Shown: positions 48,462 to 57,844, counted from the first letter of the stretch. The stretch: 64,000 bases of DNA from Bacteroidota bacterium (GCA_013298895.1 JAAFJM010000004.1:176252-240251), one strand, 5' to 3'. Notes: generated from the sequence alone by a model not told the origin. Made by a program: numbers and translations.

Positions 48462-49451
48462 ATGACAAGCTTTACAAAAGAAACTTACATGCGTTGGTTT
48501 GAGCAGATGATGCTTATGCGCAGATTTGAAGAGAAAACTGCTCAACTTTATGGGCAACAAAAAATAAAGGGCTTTTGCCATTTATATATTGGCCAAGAAG
48601 CTGTAGTGGCAGGAACTATGAGTGCATTAAATAGTGATGATAGAATCATTACTGCTTACCGCGATCATGCTCATGCATTGGCTTGTGGTATTTCGGCCAA
48701 TGCTGTTATGGCAGAGCTTTATGGTAAAGTTACTGGTTGCTCAAAAGGAAAAGGTGGTTCTATGCATATGTTTAGCAAAGAACACAACTTTTTTGGTGGA
48801 CATGGTATTGTTGGAGGTCAAATTCCATTAGGCGCAGGAATTGCTTTTGCCGATATGTACAGAGGTGGAAAACAAGTAACTGTTTGTTATATGGGCGATG
48901 GTGCTGTGCGTCAAGGTGCATTACACGAAGCTTTTAACATGGCTATGCTTTGGAAAATTCCAGTAATTTTTGTTTGCGAAAACAATGGTTATGCTATGGG
49001 AACTTCTGTGGAGCGTACTACCAACCAAATGGATATTTATAAAATTGGTTTAGCATACGATATGCCTTGTAAAGAGGTAGATGGAATGCAAGCTGAAACT
49101 GTTCATGAGGCAATTGCTGAAGCAGCCGAAAGAGCAAGAAAAGGCGATGGGCCAACATTTTTAGAAATTAGAACTTACCGTTACCGTGGTCACTCTATGA
49201 GCGATCCGGCTAAATATAGAACCAAAGAAGAGGTAGAGGAATACAAAATGCGTGATCCTTTGGAAAGAGTAAGAAAAACAATTTTAGATAATAATTGGGC
49301 TACAGAAGCAGACTTAGAAGCTGTTGAAGAAAAGGTAATGGTGGAGGTTTTAGCATCGGTTGAATTTAGCGAAAACTCTCCTTATCCAGAAGGTTCAGCT
49401 TTGTGGGAAGATGTTTACTCGGAGCCAAACTATCCATTTATTACAGAATAA
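48462..49451 (+). CDS. pdhA: Pyruvate dehydrogenase E1 component subunit alpha
   Basis: The E1 alpha subunit decarboxylates pyruvate with thiamine diphosphate. It contains the TPP-binding motif MGDGAVRQGALHEAFN with the downstream ENNGYAMGTS, the KGGSMHMF and GGHGIVGGQIPLG segments, and the YRYRGHSMSDP loop. Length 329 is normal. E1 beta, E2 and E3 genes are not adjacent, and the next gene is a TPR membrane protein 42 bp away. Confidence 0.95.
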   Translation: MTSFTKETYMRWFEQMMLMRRFEEKTAQLYGQQKIKGFCHLYIGQEAVVAGTMSALNSDDRIITAYRDHAHALACGISANAVMAELYGKVTGCSKGKGGSMHMFSKEHNFFGGHGIVGGQIPLGAGIAFADMYRGGKQVTVCYMGDGAVRQGALHEAFNMAMLWKIPVIFVCENNGYAMGTSVERTTNQMDIYKIGLAYDMPCKEVDGMQAETVHEAIAEAAERARKGDGPTFLEIRTYRYRGHSMSDPAKYRTKEEVEEYKMRDPLERVRKTILDNNWATEADLEAVEEKVMVEVLASVEFSENSPYPEGSALWEDVYSEPNYPFITE

Positions 49452-49493
49452 AAAAAGTAAAATATTTAAGAACTTATAAAATAACAAAAGGAA

Positions 49494-50189
49494 ATGTCAG
49501 AAAAACACAACGAGTCGGGTTTAGATTTAGATGCAACACTTATGGAAACTACCCATAAAGTAGAAGATTTTTACCATAAAAATAAAAAAAACATTTTAAC
49601 AGTAGTTGGAGTAATAGTAGTAGCTGTAGTTGGTTACTGGAGTTTTACTAAATTCTATATTGGTCCTAAAGAAGAAGCTGCTAAAGTGGCTATTTTCCCT
49701 GCGCAAGCTTGGTTTGAGGTTGATTCGTTCGATTTGGCTTTAAATGGAAAAGGCGATAAATTAGGTTTCTTAGCCATTGCTGATGAATACGGAATGACTA
49801 AAACTGCTAATTTAGCTCACTACTATGCAGGTATTTGTTACATGCAAAAAGGTGATTTTACCAATGCCATTGCTCAATTAGAAGACTTTAGCACTAACAA
49901 TAAATTAGTTGGTCCTTTAGCTACTGGATTATTAGGTGATGCTTACAGTGAAACCAATGATTTTGATAAAGCTATTAAAAACTATACCAAAGCAGCTAAT
50001 ATGAGCAAAAATAAATTAACTGCACCTATTTTTTTAAAGAAAGCAGGATTGGTTTATGAAGAGCAAAAAGACTGGAGTAATGCTTTAAGCATGTACGAAA
50101 AAATTAAAAGTGAATATCCTGACGCAACAGAAGCAGGCGATATTGATAAATATATTGCACGTGCACAAGCTGCTAAAGAAAGCAATTAA
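49494..50189 (+). CDS. Membrane-anchored tetratricopeptide protein (YfgM-like)
   Basis: A cytoplasmic acidic N-terminus (about 1-35) precedes a single helix (ILTVVGVIVVAVVGYWSFTK) and TPR repeats on the outside of the inner membrane (ANLAHYYAGICYMQKGDFTNA, GDAYSETNDFDKAIKNYTKA, GLVYEEQKDWSNALSMYEKI). The layout matches YfgM-like proteins, which in E. coli assist the Sec translocon and periplasmic chaperones. It is placed between pdhA and ribH and has its own terminator. Confidence 0.82.
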   Translation: MSEKHNESGLDLDATLMETTHKVEDFYHKNKKNILTVVGVIVVAVVGYWSFTKFYIGPKEEAAKVAIFPAQAWFEVDSFDLALNGKGDKLGFLAIADEYGMTKTANLAHYYAGICYMQKGDFTNAIAQLEDFSTNNKLVGPLATGLLGDAYSETNDFDKAIKNYTKAANMSKNKLTAPIFLKKAGLVYEEQKDWSNALSMYEKIKSEYPDATEAGDIDKYIARAQAAKESN

Positions 50190-50204
50190 TTAATAAAAAT
50201 ATTT

Positions 50205-50237
50205 AAAAACCATCCGTTAACAATGGATGGTTTTTTT
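50205..50237 (+). terminator. Rho-independent terminator after the TPR gene
   Basis: The stem AAAAACCATCC / GGATGGTTTTT with a 9-base loop is followed by a T run, 15 bp past the stop at 50189. Confidence 0.88.
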
Positions 50238-50256
50238 ATTTACAATCAAAAATAAT

Positions 50257-50751
50257 ATGGCAACTAAATTAAAAAACTTATCAGATACTAACTTAGAGAA
50301 CAGCAAAGCATTTACTAAAACTAAAATTAGTTTAGTAGTGGCTGAATGGAATAGCGAGATTACTTTTGCTTTGCGCGATGGAGCAATTGAGTTTTTAACC
50401 AAAATGGGTGTTAAAGAAAAAAACATTTTGATTAGCTATGTGCCCGGAGCATACGAGCTAGCTTTTGGCGCACAATTGGTAGCATTGGGCAATAAATACG
50501 ATGCAGTTATTACGATTGGCTGCATTATTAAAGGCGATACACCTCACTTTGATTTTATCAGCGATGCATGTGCAAACGGAATTATGCAAGTAGGTTTAAG
50601 TTACGGTTTACCAGTTATATTTGGTGTATTAACCACAAACGATTTAAAACAAGCTAAAGAACGCAGCGGTGGAAAGCATGGAAACAAAGGCATTGAAGCC
50701 GCAGAAACTGCTTTAAAAATGATTGCTTTACAATCAGAATTAACCAAATAA
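50257..50751 (+). CDS. ribH: 6,7-dimethyl-8-ribityllumazine synthase
   Basis: RibH makes the riboflavin precursor lumazine. The 164 residues contain VVAEWNSEITFALRDGA, SYVPGAYELAFGAQ and GCIIKGDTPHFDFISDA with the catalytic His. The start is the ATG at 50257; the longer frame from 50227 begins inside the upstream terminator. A small ORF starts 4 bp after its stop. Confidence 0.97.
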   Translation: MATKLKNLSDTNLENSKAFTKTKISLVVAEWNSEITFALRDGAIEFLTKMGVKEKNILISYVPGAYELAFGAQLVALGNKYDAVITIGCIIKGDTPHFDFISDACANGIMQVGLSYGLPVIFGVLTTNDLKQAKERSGGKHGNKGIEAAETALKMIALQSELTK

Positions 50752-50755
50752 AACC

Positions 50756-50839
50756 ATGGGAACATTTTTTTATATATTGATATTTTCAATAGGTGTAGGA
50801 ATGATTTTTTTGTTTAAGAAATATTCGAAAAAAGACTGA
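50756..50839 (+). CDS. Candidate 27-residue single-helix membrane microprotein
   Basis: ATG to TGA gives MGTFFYILIFSIGVGMIFLF followed by KKYSKKD: one hydrophobic helix with a lysine-rich tail. The start lies 4 bp after the ribH stop, and a strong terminator follows at 50861. It is therefore enclosed in the ribH transcript. No homologue recognised; it could be chance coding in AT-rich DNA, but position and composition favour a real microprotein. Confidence 0.5.
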   Translation: MGTFFYILIFSIGVGMIFLFKKYSKKD

Positions 50840-50860
50840 TTGAAAGAATAACGAACTGTA

Positions 50861-50895
50861 AAAGCCATTGAGAAAATTAATCTCAATGGCTTTTT
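50861..50895 (+). terminator. Rho-independent terminator of ribH and the small ORF
   Basis: The stem AAAGCCATTGAGA / TCTCAATGGCTTT with a 7-base loop and T-rich tail lies 21 bp after the microprotein stop. Confidence 0.9.
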
Positions 50896-50937
50896 ATTTA
50901 ATAAGTAATTAAATACATTCGAATAAAATTTAATTTC

Positions 50938-53640
50938 ATGCAAAAGTTTATCCAGTTTTTGTCCCTTATTTTGGTAATTGCAATTAATTCTAATGCTAAC
51001 AATATCAATAAACCTATTTCTTCACAATACGGTTTTATAGAAAACAAGGGACAAATAATTGATCAAAATAATAACCCAAACCCCAATGTTTTGTACTTGT
51101 ATAATGGCAATTGCTTGCGTGTTCAATTGCGCAAAGAAGGTTTTAGCTACGAAGTAATAAATACCATAAAAACACCTAAAACCATTATAGATAAAGAGCC
51201 TCATAGTAAGTTTACTTCCGTAGCAGATTCGTTTGACATAACCTACCAAACACACAGAGTTGATATAAACTTTAAAGATGGAAACAAAAATGCTACACTA
51301 AAACCTTACCAACCTGCAAGCGATTTTATAAATTATTACACCACAGGAACCAGTGAAGCAGGAGTAACCAATGTACATCATTATCAAAAAATAGTGTATG
51401 AAAATGTGTATCCAAATATTGATATAGAATTTGTGTTGAACGATGCAGCTAACAAAGGGAAATTTAAATATAATTTTATAGCGAAACCAAATGGAAACTT
51501 AGCAGATATTAAGTTAGCATTTTTAGGTGCAAACCGCACTAGTTTAAACCAAGCAGGAAATATATTAATAGAAACAGCTTATGGAAACATAGAAGAAAAT
51601 ATTCCATTAAGTTATGTAATAAACAATAACAATTCCCATAGCACCATAAAAGCTAATTTTACAGCACTTGGCAATAATATTTATGGCATAAAAGCCGAAA
51701 ACTATAACCATAACCAAACATTGGTAATAGACCCAACCAATTGGGCTACTTATTATGGGGGAAGTGGTGATGATTATGGAGTCGGGGTTTTAACTGATAG
51801 TTTAGGGAATTGTATTATAACTGGGTACACAACTTCTATTAATTTTGTAACCACCACAGGAGCATTTCAAACAACTATAGGAATTTATCATGATGCTCTT
51901 ATAGTAAAACTCAATGCATTTGGAACGAGGCAATGGGGTACTTATTATGGTGGCAATTCATACGACTTTGGAACTGGATTAGCAAAAGATATGATTGGAA
52001 ATATTATAATTATTGGTACAACTGCTTCAACTAATATCATAGCTACTTCAGGAGCTTATCAATCGGCTTTATGTAGTGGTTGGCTCGATGCTTTTATAGT
52101 TAAGTTTAATACCAATGGGGTAAGGCAATGGGCTACTTATTATGGTGATAGTAGTCATGATTATGGAATGGGGGTAGTAACTGATGCAAACAATAATATT
52201 ATTATAACAGGATTAACAGATTCAACAAATTCAACAAAAACAATTGCGATATCAGGAGCACATCAAACAATAAATGGTGGCAAACAGGATGCCTTTATAG
52301 CGAAGTTTAATGCCAATGGTTTAAGACAGTGGGGAACATACTATGGGGGTAGTGATAATGATTACGGAACAGGAATAGCAGTAGACGCAAGTGGTAATAT
52401 TTTGATAATAGGTATAACATCTTCAAATAACGCAATAGCCACAACAGTTGCGCACCAACCAGCATATGGAGGTGGAATCAGTGATGCATTTATAGCCAAG
52501 TTTGATACTAGTGGTACAAGACTTTGGGCTACTTATTATGGTGGGAGTATGGAAGATAAAGGAAATGGAATAATAATAGATGCAAATGATAATATTTTAA
52601 TAGTAGGTGTAACATCTTCAAATAATGCAATAGCTAGCTTGGGCGCTTACCAAACAACAAATGGGGGAAATAGCGATGCGTACATAGCTAAATTTAACTT
52701 AAGTGGGATAAATATTTGGGGAACTTACTATGGAGGTAGTGGGACTGACCTAGGTAATGGAATAACAGCAGATGCAAGTAGTAATTTTATTGTAATTGGT
52801 AACACTAATTCAACAACTGCGATAGCAACCTTTGGTGCACGCCAAACAATATTTGGAAGTGGTAGCAGTGATGCCTTCATATCAAAGTTTAACACAAATG
52901 GGATAAGGCAATGGGCTACTTATTTAGGTGGCAATAGTAGTGACGAAGGTAATGCAATTGCAACAGATGTAAGTGGTAATATTATTGTCACGGGAAATAC
53001 CACTTCAACTAATGCAATTTCTACTATTGGGGCACACCAACTTTCTCCATCTTCTACTTTTGATGCATTTATAGCAAAATTTGCAACCAACGGAACCTTA
53101 CCTATAAAACTCATTTCATTTAATGCAACACTAGTAAACGAGAAAGTAAATTGTGCTTGGGAAACAGCATCAGAAATTAACAATAATTATTTTACTTTAG
53201 AAAGAAGCAAGGATGGTAATGGTTTTGAAAGTTTAGGAAATGTAAAAGGACAAGGAAATTCAAACAGCAATACCCGTTACAGTTACATGGATAATAATCC
53301 ATTTAGTGGTATTAGTTATTACCGTTTAAAGCAAACAGATTTTGATGGAAAATACACTTATAGTCCAATTAAAAAAGTGGGTTCAACCGAAAAATTAGCT
53401 ACTGAAATTTCGTTGTATTATGAAAACAATAACCCAATAGTCAAAATAAATTCACTGACTGAATCTATTGCAAATATGGAACTCATCAACTTGAATGGAA
53501 TAAAATTATTTACCAACGAACAGCCAATAATTAAGGGTGAAAATACTTTTGCTATTGATGGAAATACAACTAAAGGATTGTATTTGTTAAAAGTACAAGT
53601 GGAGGATGAAGTAAAGTATTTTAAAGTTTGGTTGAAGTAG
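50938..53640 (+). CDS. Cell-surface SBBP-repeat beta-propeller protein with T9SS sorting domain
   Basis: After a signal peptide (to about residue 21), an N-terminal beta domain (YGFIENKGQIIDQNNN, about 30-260) is typical of SBBP-repeat proteins. Seven SBBP repeats of about 65 residues follow (each WATYYGGSxxDxGxGIxxDxxGN-x-ITG). Seven copies suit a closed seven-bladed propeller. Next is an Fn3-like module (LISFNATLVNEKVNCAWETA, ISYYRLKQTDFDGKYTYS), and a T9SS-type C-terminus ends VKYFKVWLK. It should be secreted to or anchored on the surface; ligand unknown. Confidence 0.88.
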   Translation: MQKFIQFLSLILVIAINSNANNINKPISSQYGFIENKGQIIDQNNNPNPNVLYLYNGNCLRVQLRKEGFSYEVINTIKTPKTIIDKEPHSKFTSVADSFDITYQTHRVDINFKDGNKNATLKPYQPASDFINYYTTGTSEAGVTNVHHYQKIVYENVYPNIDIEFVLNDAANKGKFKYNFIAKPNGNLADIKLAFLGANRTSLNQAGNILIETAYGNIEENIPLSYVINNNNSHSTIKANFTALGNNIYGIKAENYNHNQTLVIDPTNWATYYGGSGDDYGVGVLTDSLGNCIITGYTTSINFVTTTGAFQTTIGIYHDALIVKLNAFGTRQWGTYYGGNSYDFGTGLAKDMIGNIIIIGTTASTNIIATSGAYQSALCSGWLDAFIVKFNTNGVRQWATYYGDSSHDYGMGVVTDANNNIIITGLTDSTNSTKTIAISGAHQTINGGKQDAFIAKFNANGLRQWGTYYGGSDNDYGTGIAVDASGNILIIGITSSNNAIATTVAHQPAYGGGISDAFIAKFDTSGTRLWATYYGGSMEDKGNGIIIDANDNILIVGVTSSNNAIASLGAYQTTNGGNSDAYIAKFNLSGINIWGTYYGGSGTDLGNGITADASSNFIVIGNTNSTTAIATFGARQTIFGSGSSDAFISKFNTNGIRQWATYLGGNSSDEGNAIATDVSGNIIVTGNTTSTNAISTIGAHQLSPSSTFDAFIAKFATNGTLPIKLISFNATLVNEKVNCAWETASEINNNYFTLERSKDGNGFESLGNVKGQGNSNSNTRYSYMDNNPFSGISYYRLKQTDFDGKYTYSPIKKVGSTEKLATEISLYYENNNPIVKINSLTESIANMELINLNGIKLFTNEQPIIKGENTFAIDGNTTKGLYLLKVQVEDEVKYFKVWLK
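51741..53085 (+). repeat. Seven tandem SBBP coding repeats (about 190 bp each)
   Basis: The recurrent codons for GTYYGG or ATYYGG mark seven modules, and the DNA is well conserved around GGGCTACTTATTATGG. Confidence 0.85.
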
Positions 53641-53818
53641 CAAATAATCAGTTTTGCAACGCATCTCCTTTGGGTGGCAATAAATATACTATTAGCTGAG
53701 ATGGTTGCCATATTAAGGAAATTCCTTCTGAATAAAATTAGATGTATATATATTAAATAAAATTTATAATGCATCCAATCGTTTAAATTATATTACACAT
53801 ATTCAAACTGAAATTTCC

Positions 53819-54718
53819 ATGAAAATCAATATTCCGAATCCTTGCCACGAAGATTGGACTAAAATGACTCCTAATGAACAAGGTCGTTTTTGTGGCAGTT
53901 GCCAAAAAACCGTAGTTGATTTTACCAACTTTTCTGCTGTAGATATTCAAAATTATTTTACCAAACATTACGGGCAAAAAGTGTGTGGACGATTTAAGAA
54001 CCAACAATTAAATGCAATCGCTATTCAAATTCCAAGAGCCGTTATTTACCAAATACCTCCAAGCAGAAGGTTTGCATTGGCTTTACTTATTGTTTTTGGA
54101 ACAACACTTTTTAGTTGCACCGATAATAATGGAAACAACGCAACGATTGAGAAAATTGAAGTAGTGGATAGTTTAGTAAAAAATAATCTAGATACACTAA
54201 CAGCAATCGATCCAATAGAACTCACAACAATAACCTCTGAGCCCCAAATATTAAAAGGTGCTGTTTTAACGACCCCAACAAAAAACAAAATCCAACGCAA
54301 ACAAAATAATATTTTACAAAATAGCGAAACAGAAATAACACGCGAGAGTAATGAGGTTGAAGTTGAATACACAACGGGTTTAGTCGTTCAAAAAATTGAT
54401 TCCAATACAATTTTTTCTAACCCCGAGTCAATGCCTGAATTTAGTGGAGGAGAAAGTGAATTGTATAACTTTATTGGAACTAATTTAATTATACCTGAAA
54501 TAGTTAAAGAGAATAATATAAGAGGAAAAGTAATCGCACAATTTGTAGTAGAAAAAGATGGAAGTATTTCAAATATAGAGCTGATTAAAAAACTTGGTTT
54601 TGGTTGTGATGAAGAAGTGGTTCGTATAATTAATTCAATGCCTAAGTGGAAACCTGGAAAAATGAATGATGAACCTATACGAATGAAAATGATTTTACCA
54701 ATAAAAATTGGCGAATAA
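53819..54718 (+). CDS. TonB C-terminal domain protein with N-terminal Cys-rich domain
   Basis: Residues 1-62 form a conserved Cys-rich domain: NPCHEDWTKMTPNEQGRFCG, SCQKTVVDFTNFS and KVCGRFKNQQL. Its four cysteines could bind zinc or another metal. A hydrophobic segment follows (FALALLIVFGTTLFSC, about 86-101) that resembles a lipobox helix, then a polar linker. A TonB_C domain ends the protein (about 205-299: MPEFSGGESELYNFI, RGKVIAQFVVEKDGSIS, PKWKPGKMNDEPIR). The topology suggests a cytosolic sensor head, one membrane pass and a periplasmic TonB domain. It is the first of three related genes. Confidence 0.82.
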   Translation: MKINIPNPCHEDWTKMTPNEQGRFCGSCQKTVVDFTNFSAVDIQNYFTKHYGQKVCGRFKNQQLNAIAIQIPRAVIYQIPPSRRFALALLIVFGTTLFSCTDNNGNNATIEKIEVVDSLVKNNLDTLTAIDPIELTTITSEPQILKGAVLTTPTKNKIQRKQNNILQNSETEITRESNEVEVEYTTGLVVQKIDSNTIFSNPESMPEFSGGESELYNFIGTNLIIPEIVKENNIRGKVIAQFVVEKDGSISNIELIKKLGFGCDEEVVRIINSMPKWKPGKMNDEPIRMKMILPIKIGE

Positions 54719-54774
54719 TTTTTATGGAAAATTAAAACCAATTGCATCTTGGTATTAGTTAAATCAAAAATACC

Positions 54775-55431
54775 ATGAAAATTTCCATTCCAGAACCCTG
54801 CCACGAAAATTGGGGCGCCATGACTCCAAACGAACAAGGCCGTTTTTGCGGTAGTTGCCAAAAAACCGTAGTTGATTTTACCAACTTTTCTGCTGAAGAC
54901 ATTCAAAATTATTTTACCAAACATTATGGACAAAAAGTATGTGGTAGGTTTAAAAAACAACAACTAAACTCAATTGACATTCAAATTTCAAGTACCATTT
55001 TTAGTCAAATGTCAGCTAGCCGAAAATTTGCTTTGGCATTACTCCTGGTTTTTGGAACAACTTTATTTAGCTGCACCGATAATAACGGACAGCCAGCTAC
55101 TTTAGGAGAGGTGAAACTCATTGACACTGTAAAAACAAAAGAACATACCACCAAAATAGAAACATCAGTTATTGAACCAATTCATGATGTAAAACATCCT
55201 GTTGATTTTATTAAAGAAAATCCTTCTGTTAAATTACAAGGAGAAGTAGAGGTAACAGAAGAAGAAATAATGGGCGATACCGTGATTCCTCCCAAACCTA
55301 AAGAAGTATTAAAGGGAAAGGTAAAAATAAGTCCGCCAGATACATCAAGAACCAACCCAGACAAGATAATACATACCATGGGAATGATTGCGCCAGAATA
55401 TAAATTAGATACTATATTGCGCTCCAAATAA
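54775..55431 (+). CDS. Paralogous Cys-rich domain membrane protein lacking TonB_C
   Basis: The first 100 residues are nearly identical to the preceding gene product (EPCHENWGAMTPNEQGRFCG, KVCGRFKKQQL, FALALLLVFGTTLFSC). The C-terminal part is a polar Pro/Lys/Thr-rich tail and stops after LRSK, without any TonB_C. The next gene starts 7 bp downstream and carries two TonB_C domains. The layout suggests duplication of the upstream gene followed by separation of head and TonB domain into two ORFs. Confidence 0.78.
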   Translation: MKISIPEPCHENWGAMTPNEQGRFCGSCQKTVVDFTNFSAEDIQNYFTKHYGQKVCGRFKKQQLNSIDIQISSTIFSQMSASRKFALALLLVFGTTLFSCTDNNGQPATLGEVKLIDTVKTKEHTTKIETSVIEPIHDVKHPVDFIKENPSVKLQGEVEVTEEEIMGDTVIPPKPKEVLKGKVKISPPDTSRTNPDKIIHTMGMIAPEYKLDTILRSK

Positions 55432-55438
55432 GTAAAAA

Positions 55439-56191
55439 ATGAAATATTACGCTTTTATAATTACCATCGCTTTATGCTTAATAAACTCCAAAACTTTCGC
55501 ACAAGTAGCAATTGATACTACCGAAGAAGTAATACAGAACGCTGAAGTAATGCCACAATTTAATGGAGGTGAGGAAGAGTTATATAAGTTTATTTCAACC
55601 AACTTAAATTATCCAACTTTAGCTAAAGAAAATGGAATTGAAGGCAGGATTATTACACGGATTTTAGTAGAAAAAGACGGAAGCATTACACATGCAGAAA
55701 TCTTCAGAAAACTTGGTTTTGGTTGTGATGAAGAAGCAATAAGGCTTATAAAACAAATGCCAAATTGGTCACCAGGAAAAGTAAATGGTAAGCCCGTAAG
55801 AACATTTGTTACTATACCAATAACATTTTCGTTAACCAACACCAACACTAAAATATTGCTTGTTGATTCAATAACTAAGAACATACCAAATATTGAAACC
55901 AAAGCGTCCTTTCCTGGTGGAGAAAATGCAATGTATAAGTTCATTTCAGAACATTTAACTTACCCTCCTGTAGCAAAAGAAAATAACGTTGAAGGTAAAG
56001 TTATCATTCGTTTTGAAATAGAGACTGATGGGACTTTAAATAATGTAACTGAACTCAATAAACCTATTGGTTATGGAATAGACCAAGAAGCAATAAAAGT
56101 TATAAAACTTATGCCCAAATGGATTCCAGCAACTAAAAACAATCAAAATATAAAGAGTTCGTTTGTTATTCCATTGATGTTTAAACTATAG
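55439..56191 (+). CDS. Periplasmic protein with two tandem TonB C-terminal domains
   Basis: A signal peptide (YAFIITIALCLINSKTFAQ) is followed by two TonB_C domains: residues about 38-135 (VMPQFNGGEEELYKFI to VRTFVTIPITF) and about 152-250 (KASFPGGENAMYKFI to SSFVIPLMFKL). Tandem TonB_C without its own membrane anchor is unusual for a TonB that must couple to ExbBD. It may instead bind receptors or peptidoglycan, or work together with the membrane head protein encoded 7 bp upstream. Confidence 0.8.
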   Translation: MKYYAFIITIALCLINSKTFAQVAIDTTEEVIQNAEVMPQFNGGEEELYKFISTNLNYPTLAKENGIEGRIITRILVEKDGSITHAEIFRKLGFGCDEEAIRLIKQMPNWSPGKVNGKPVRTFVTIPITFSLTNTNTKILLVDSITKNIPNIETKASFPGGENAMYKFISEHLTYPPVAKENNVEGKVIIRFEIETDGTLNNVTELNKPIGYGIDQEAIKVIKLMPKWIPATKNNQNIKSSFVIPLMFKL

Positions 56192-56266
56192 TAGAAAATC
56201 AATTTATTTAGTAAAATAATTTAAGCATCTTCGCAGCAATAAAATTACCCTACAAAACCTTCACTC

Positions 56267-57430
56267 ATGACCAACGATAAATACATGAAACGTGGCGTTT
56301 CATCGCAAAAAGAAGATGTTCACGCAGCCATTAAAAACATGGACAAAGGATTATTTCCACAAGCATTTTGTAAAATAGTTCCTGATTATTTGGGTGGAGA
56401 TGACCGTTTTTGTAATATCATGCATGCCGATGGGGCTGGAACAAAATCGAGTTTAGCTTATTTATATTGGAAAGAAACAGGTGATTTATCGGTTTGGAAA
56501 GGCATAGCGCAAGATGCCATTGTAATGAATACAAACGATTTACTTTGTGTAGGTGCTTTCGATAAAATTGTACTTTCATCAACCATTGGTAGAAACAAAA
56601 ACTTAATTCCTGGCGAGGTAATTCAAGCCATTATTGAAGGAACCGAAGTGTTTATTGCCATGTTGCAATCGTATGGAATCAATATACATTCAACAGGTGG
56701 CGAAACTGCCGATGTGGGCGATTTGGTTCGCACCATCATTGTTGATTCAACTGTTACCGCCCGTATTGAAAAAAGTAAAGTTATTTCAAACCACAATATT
56801 AAACCTGGAAATGTAATAGTTGGTTTTGCTAGTTATGGCCAAACAACTTATGAAACAAGCTACAATGCTGGCATGGGAAGCAATGGTTTAACCATGGCTC
56901 GCCACGATGTACTTTCATCGTTTTATAAAACCTATGCCGAAAGTTTTGACCCACAAGTGCCTGAAGATTTGGTTTACACTGGTGGTTTAAAATTAACTGA
57001 ACAACTTGCAGAAAACCCATTGAATGTGGGCAAAATGATACTTTCACCAACTAGAACTTTCAGCCCAATTATCAAAGAAATTTTTGAAAACCATTTTGAT
57101 AAAATAGATGGCATGGTGCATTGCACTGGTGGTGGACAAACTAAGGTTTTACATTTTGTTAAAAATCTGCGCATTATAAAAAACAATTTATTTAAAACGC
57201 CACCTTTGTTTAGCATGATTCAAAGCCAAAGCAATAGCCAATGGCACGAAATGTATAAAGTATTTAATATGGGTAATTTATTAGAGTTTTATACCGATGA
57301 AAACACGGCACAAGATTTAATAACTTTGGCTGCTAAATTTAATATTGACGCGCAAATTATTGGGCATGTAGAAGCTGCTGACAAAAACGAATTAATTGTT
57401 ATCACCGAACATGGTGAGTTTATTTACTAA
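56267..57430 (+). CDS. purM: Phosphoribosylformylglycinamidine cyclo-ligase (AIR synthase, PurM family)
   Basis: PurM makes aminoimidazole ribotide in purine synthesis. The 387 residues start at the ATG at 56267. The PurM/AIRS fold motifs include HADGAGTKSSLAYLYWKET, QDAIVMNTNDLLCVGA, STGGETADVGDLVRT and VHCTGGGQTKVLH. The glycine- and aspartate-rich dimer motifs are intact. This is the divergent Bacteroidota form of PurM, so I keep slight reserve about the exact paralogue. It is followed by a strong terminator. Confidence 0.88.
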   Translation: MTNDKYMKRGVSSQKEDVHAAIKNMDKGLFPQAFCKIVPDYLGGDDRFCNIMHADGAGTKSSLAYLYWKETGDLSVWKGIAQDAIVMNTNDLLCVGAFDKIVLSSTIGRNKNLIPGEVIQAIIEGTEVFIAMLQSYGINIHSTGGETADVGDLVRTIIVDSTVTARIEKSKVISNHNIKPGNVIVGFASYGQTTYETSYNAGMGSNGLTMARHDVLSSFYKTYAESFDPQVPEDLVYTGGLKLTEQLAENPLNVGKMILSPTRTFSPIIKEIFENHFDKIDGMVHCTGGGQTKVLHFVKNLRIIKNNLFKTPPLFSMIQSQSNSQWHEMYKVFNMGNLLEFYTDENTAQDLITLAAKFNIDAQIIGHVEAADKNELIVITEHGEFIY

Positions 57431-57448
57431 ATAGTAATTCATAAATTT

Positions 57449-57480
57449 AAAAAGCCTCAAAATATTTTGAGGCTTTTTTT
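57449..57480 (+). terminator. Rho-independent terminator of purM
   Basis: The stem AAGCCTCAAAA / TTTTGAGGCTT with a T run lies 19 bp past the purM stop. Confidence 0.9.
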
Positions 57481-57844
57481 ATGCACTGAAATACAATTAC
57501 TTAATGTCGCAGTTGATAAATTTTTGGTTTTAATTCCATTGGCAAAAACTAATTACTGTCTTAATACAAAATATGGTAGTTTAAATACTACAAACTGCTA
57601 CTAAAACAAAATAGTTCAATAATAATGAATAGTGCATAAACCTGTAAAACAGCTAATTGATTACAAATTAAATACATTAGAATTGTAATGGAATTATGTT
57701 TCAAAATGAAACAAAAAACGTTCATTTTGGAATAAAAAAACAAAAAACAAAAAGATAAAACCATTTAATCAACTAACTATCAAATGTTTAGTAATATGGA
57801 TAAAGATTTGTTCAATTATGAATATCGTTTAAAAAAATAAACAA
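57481..57844. other. Intergenic region upstream of the LruC pair
   Basis: 364 bp, very AT-rich, with no supported gene. It contains an inverted repeat, TTTCAAAATGAA (57699-57710) and TTCATTTTGGAA (57721-57732), 11 of 12 matching. This could be an operator or attenuator for the downstream lipoprotein/LruC genes. Confidence 0.5.

Noticed and set aside
50227..50256. 10-codon extension of RibH
   Set aside because: It starts inside the terminator hairpin of the previous gene; the ATG at 50257 fits family length.
54388..54963. 191-codon minus-strand frame across the two Cys-rich genes
   Set aside because: It is the antisense of the conserved Cys-rich and TonB_C coding sequence, with no domain of its own; the plus-strand genes are clearly real.
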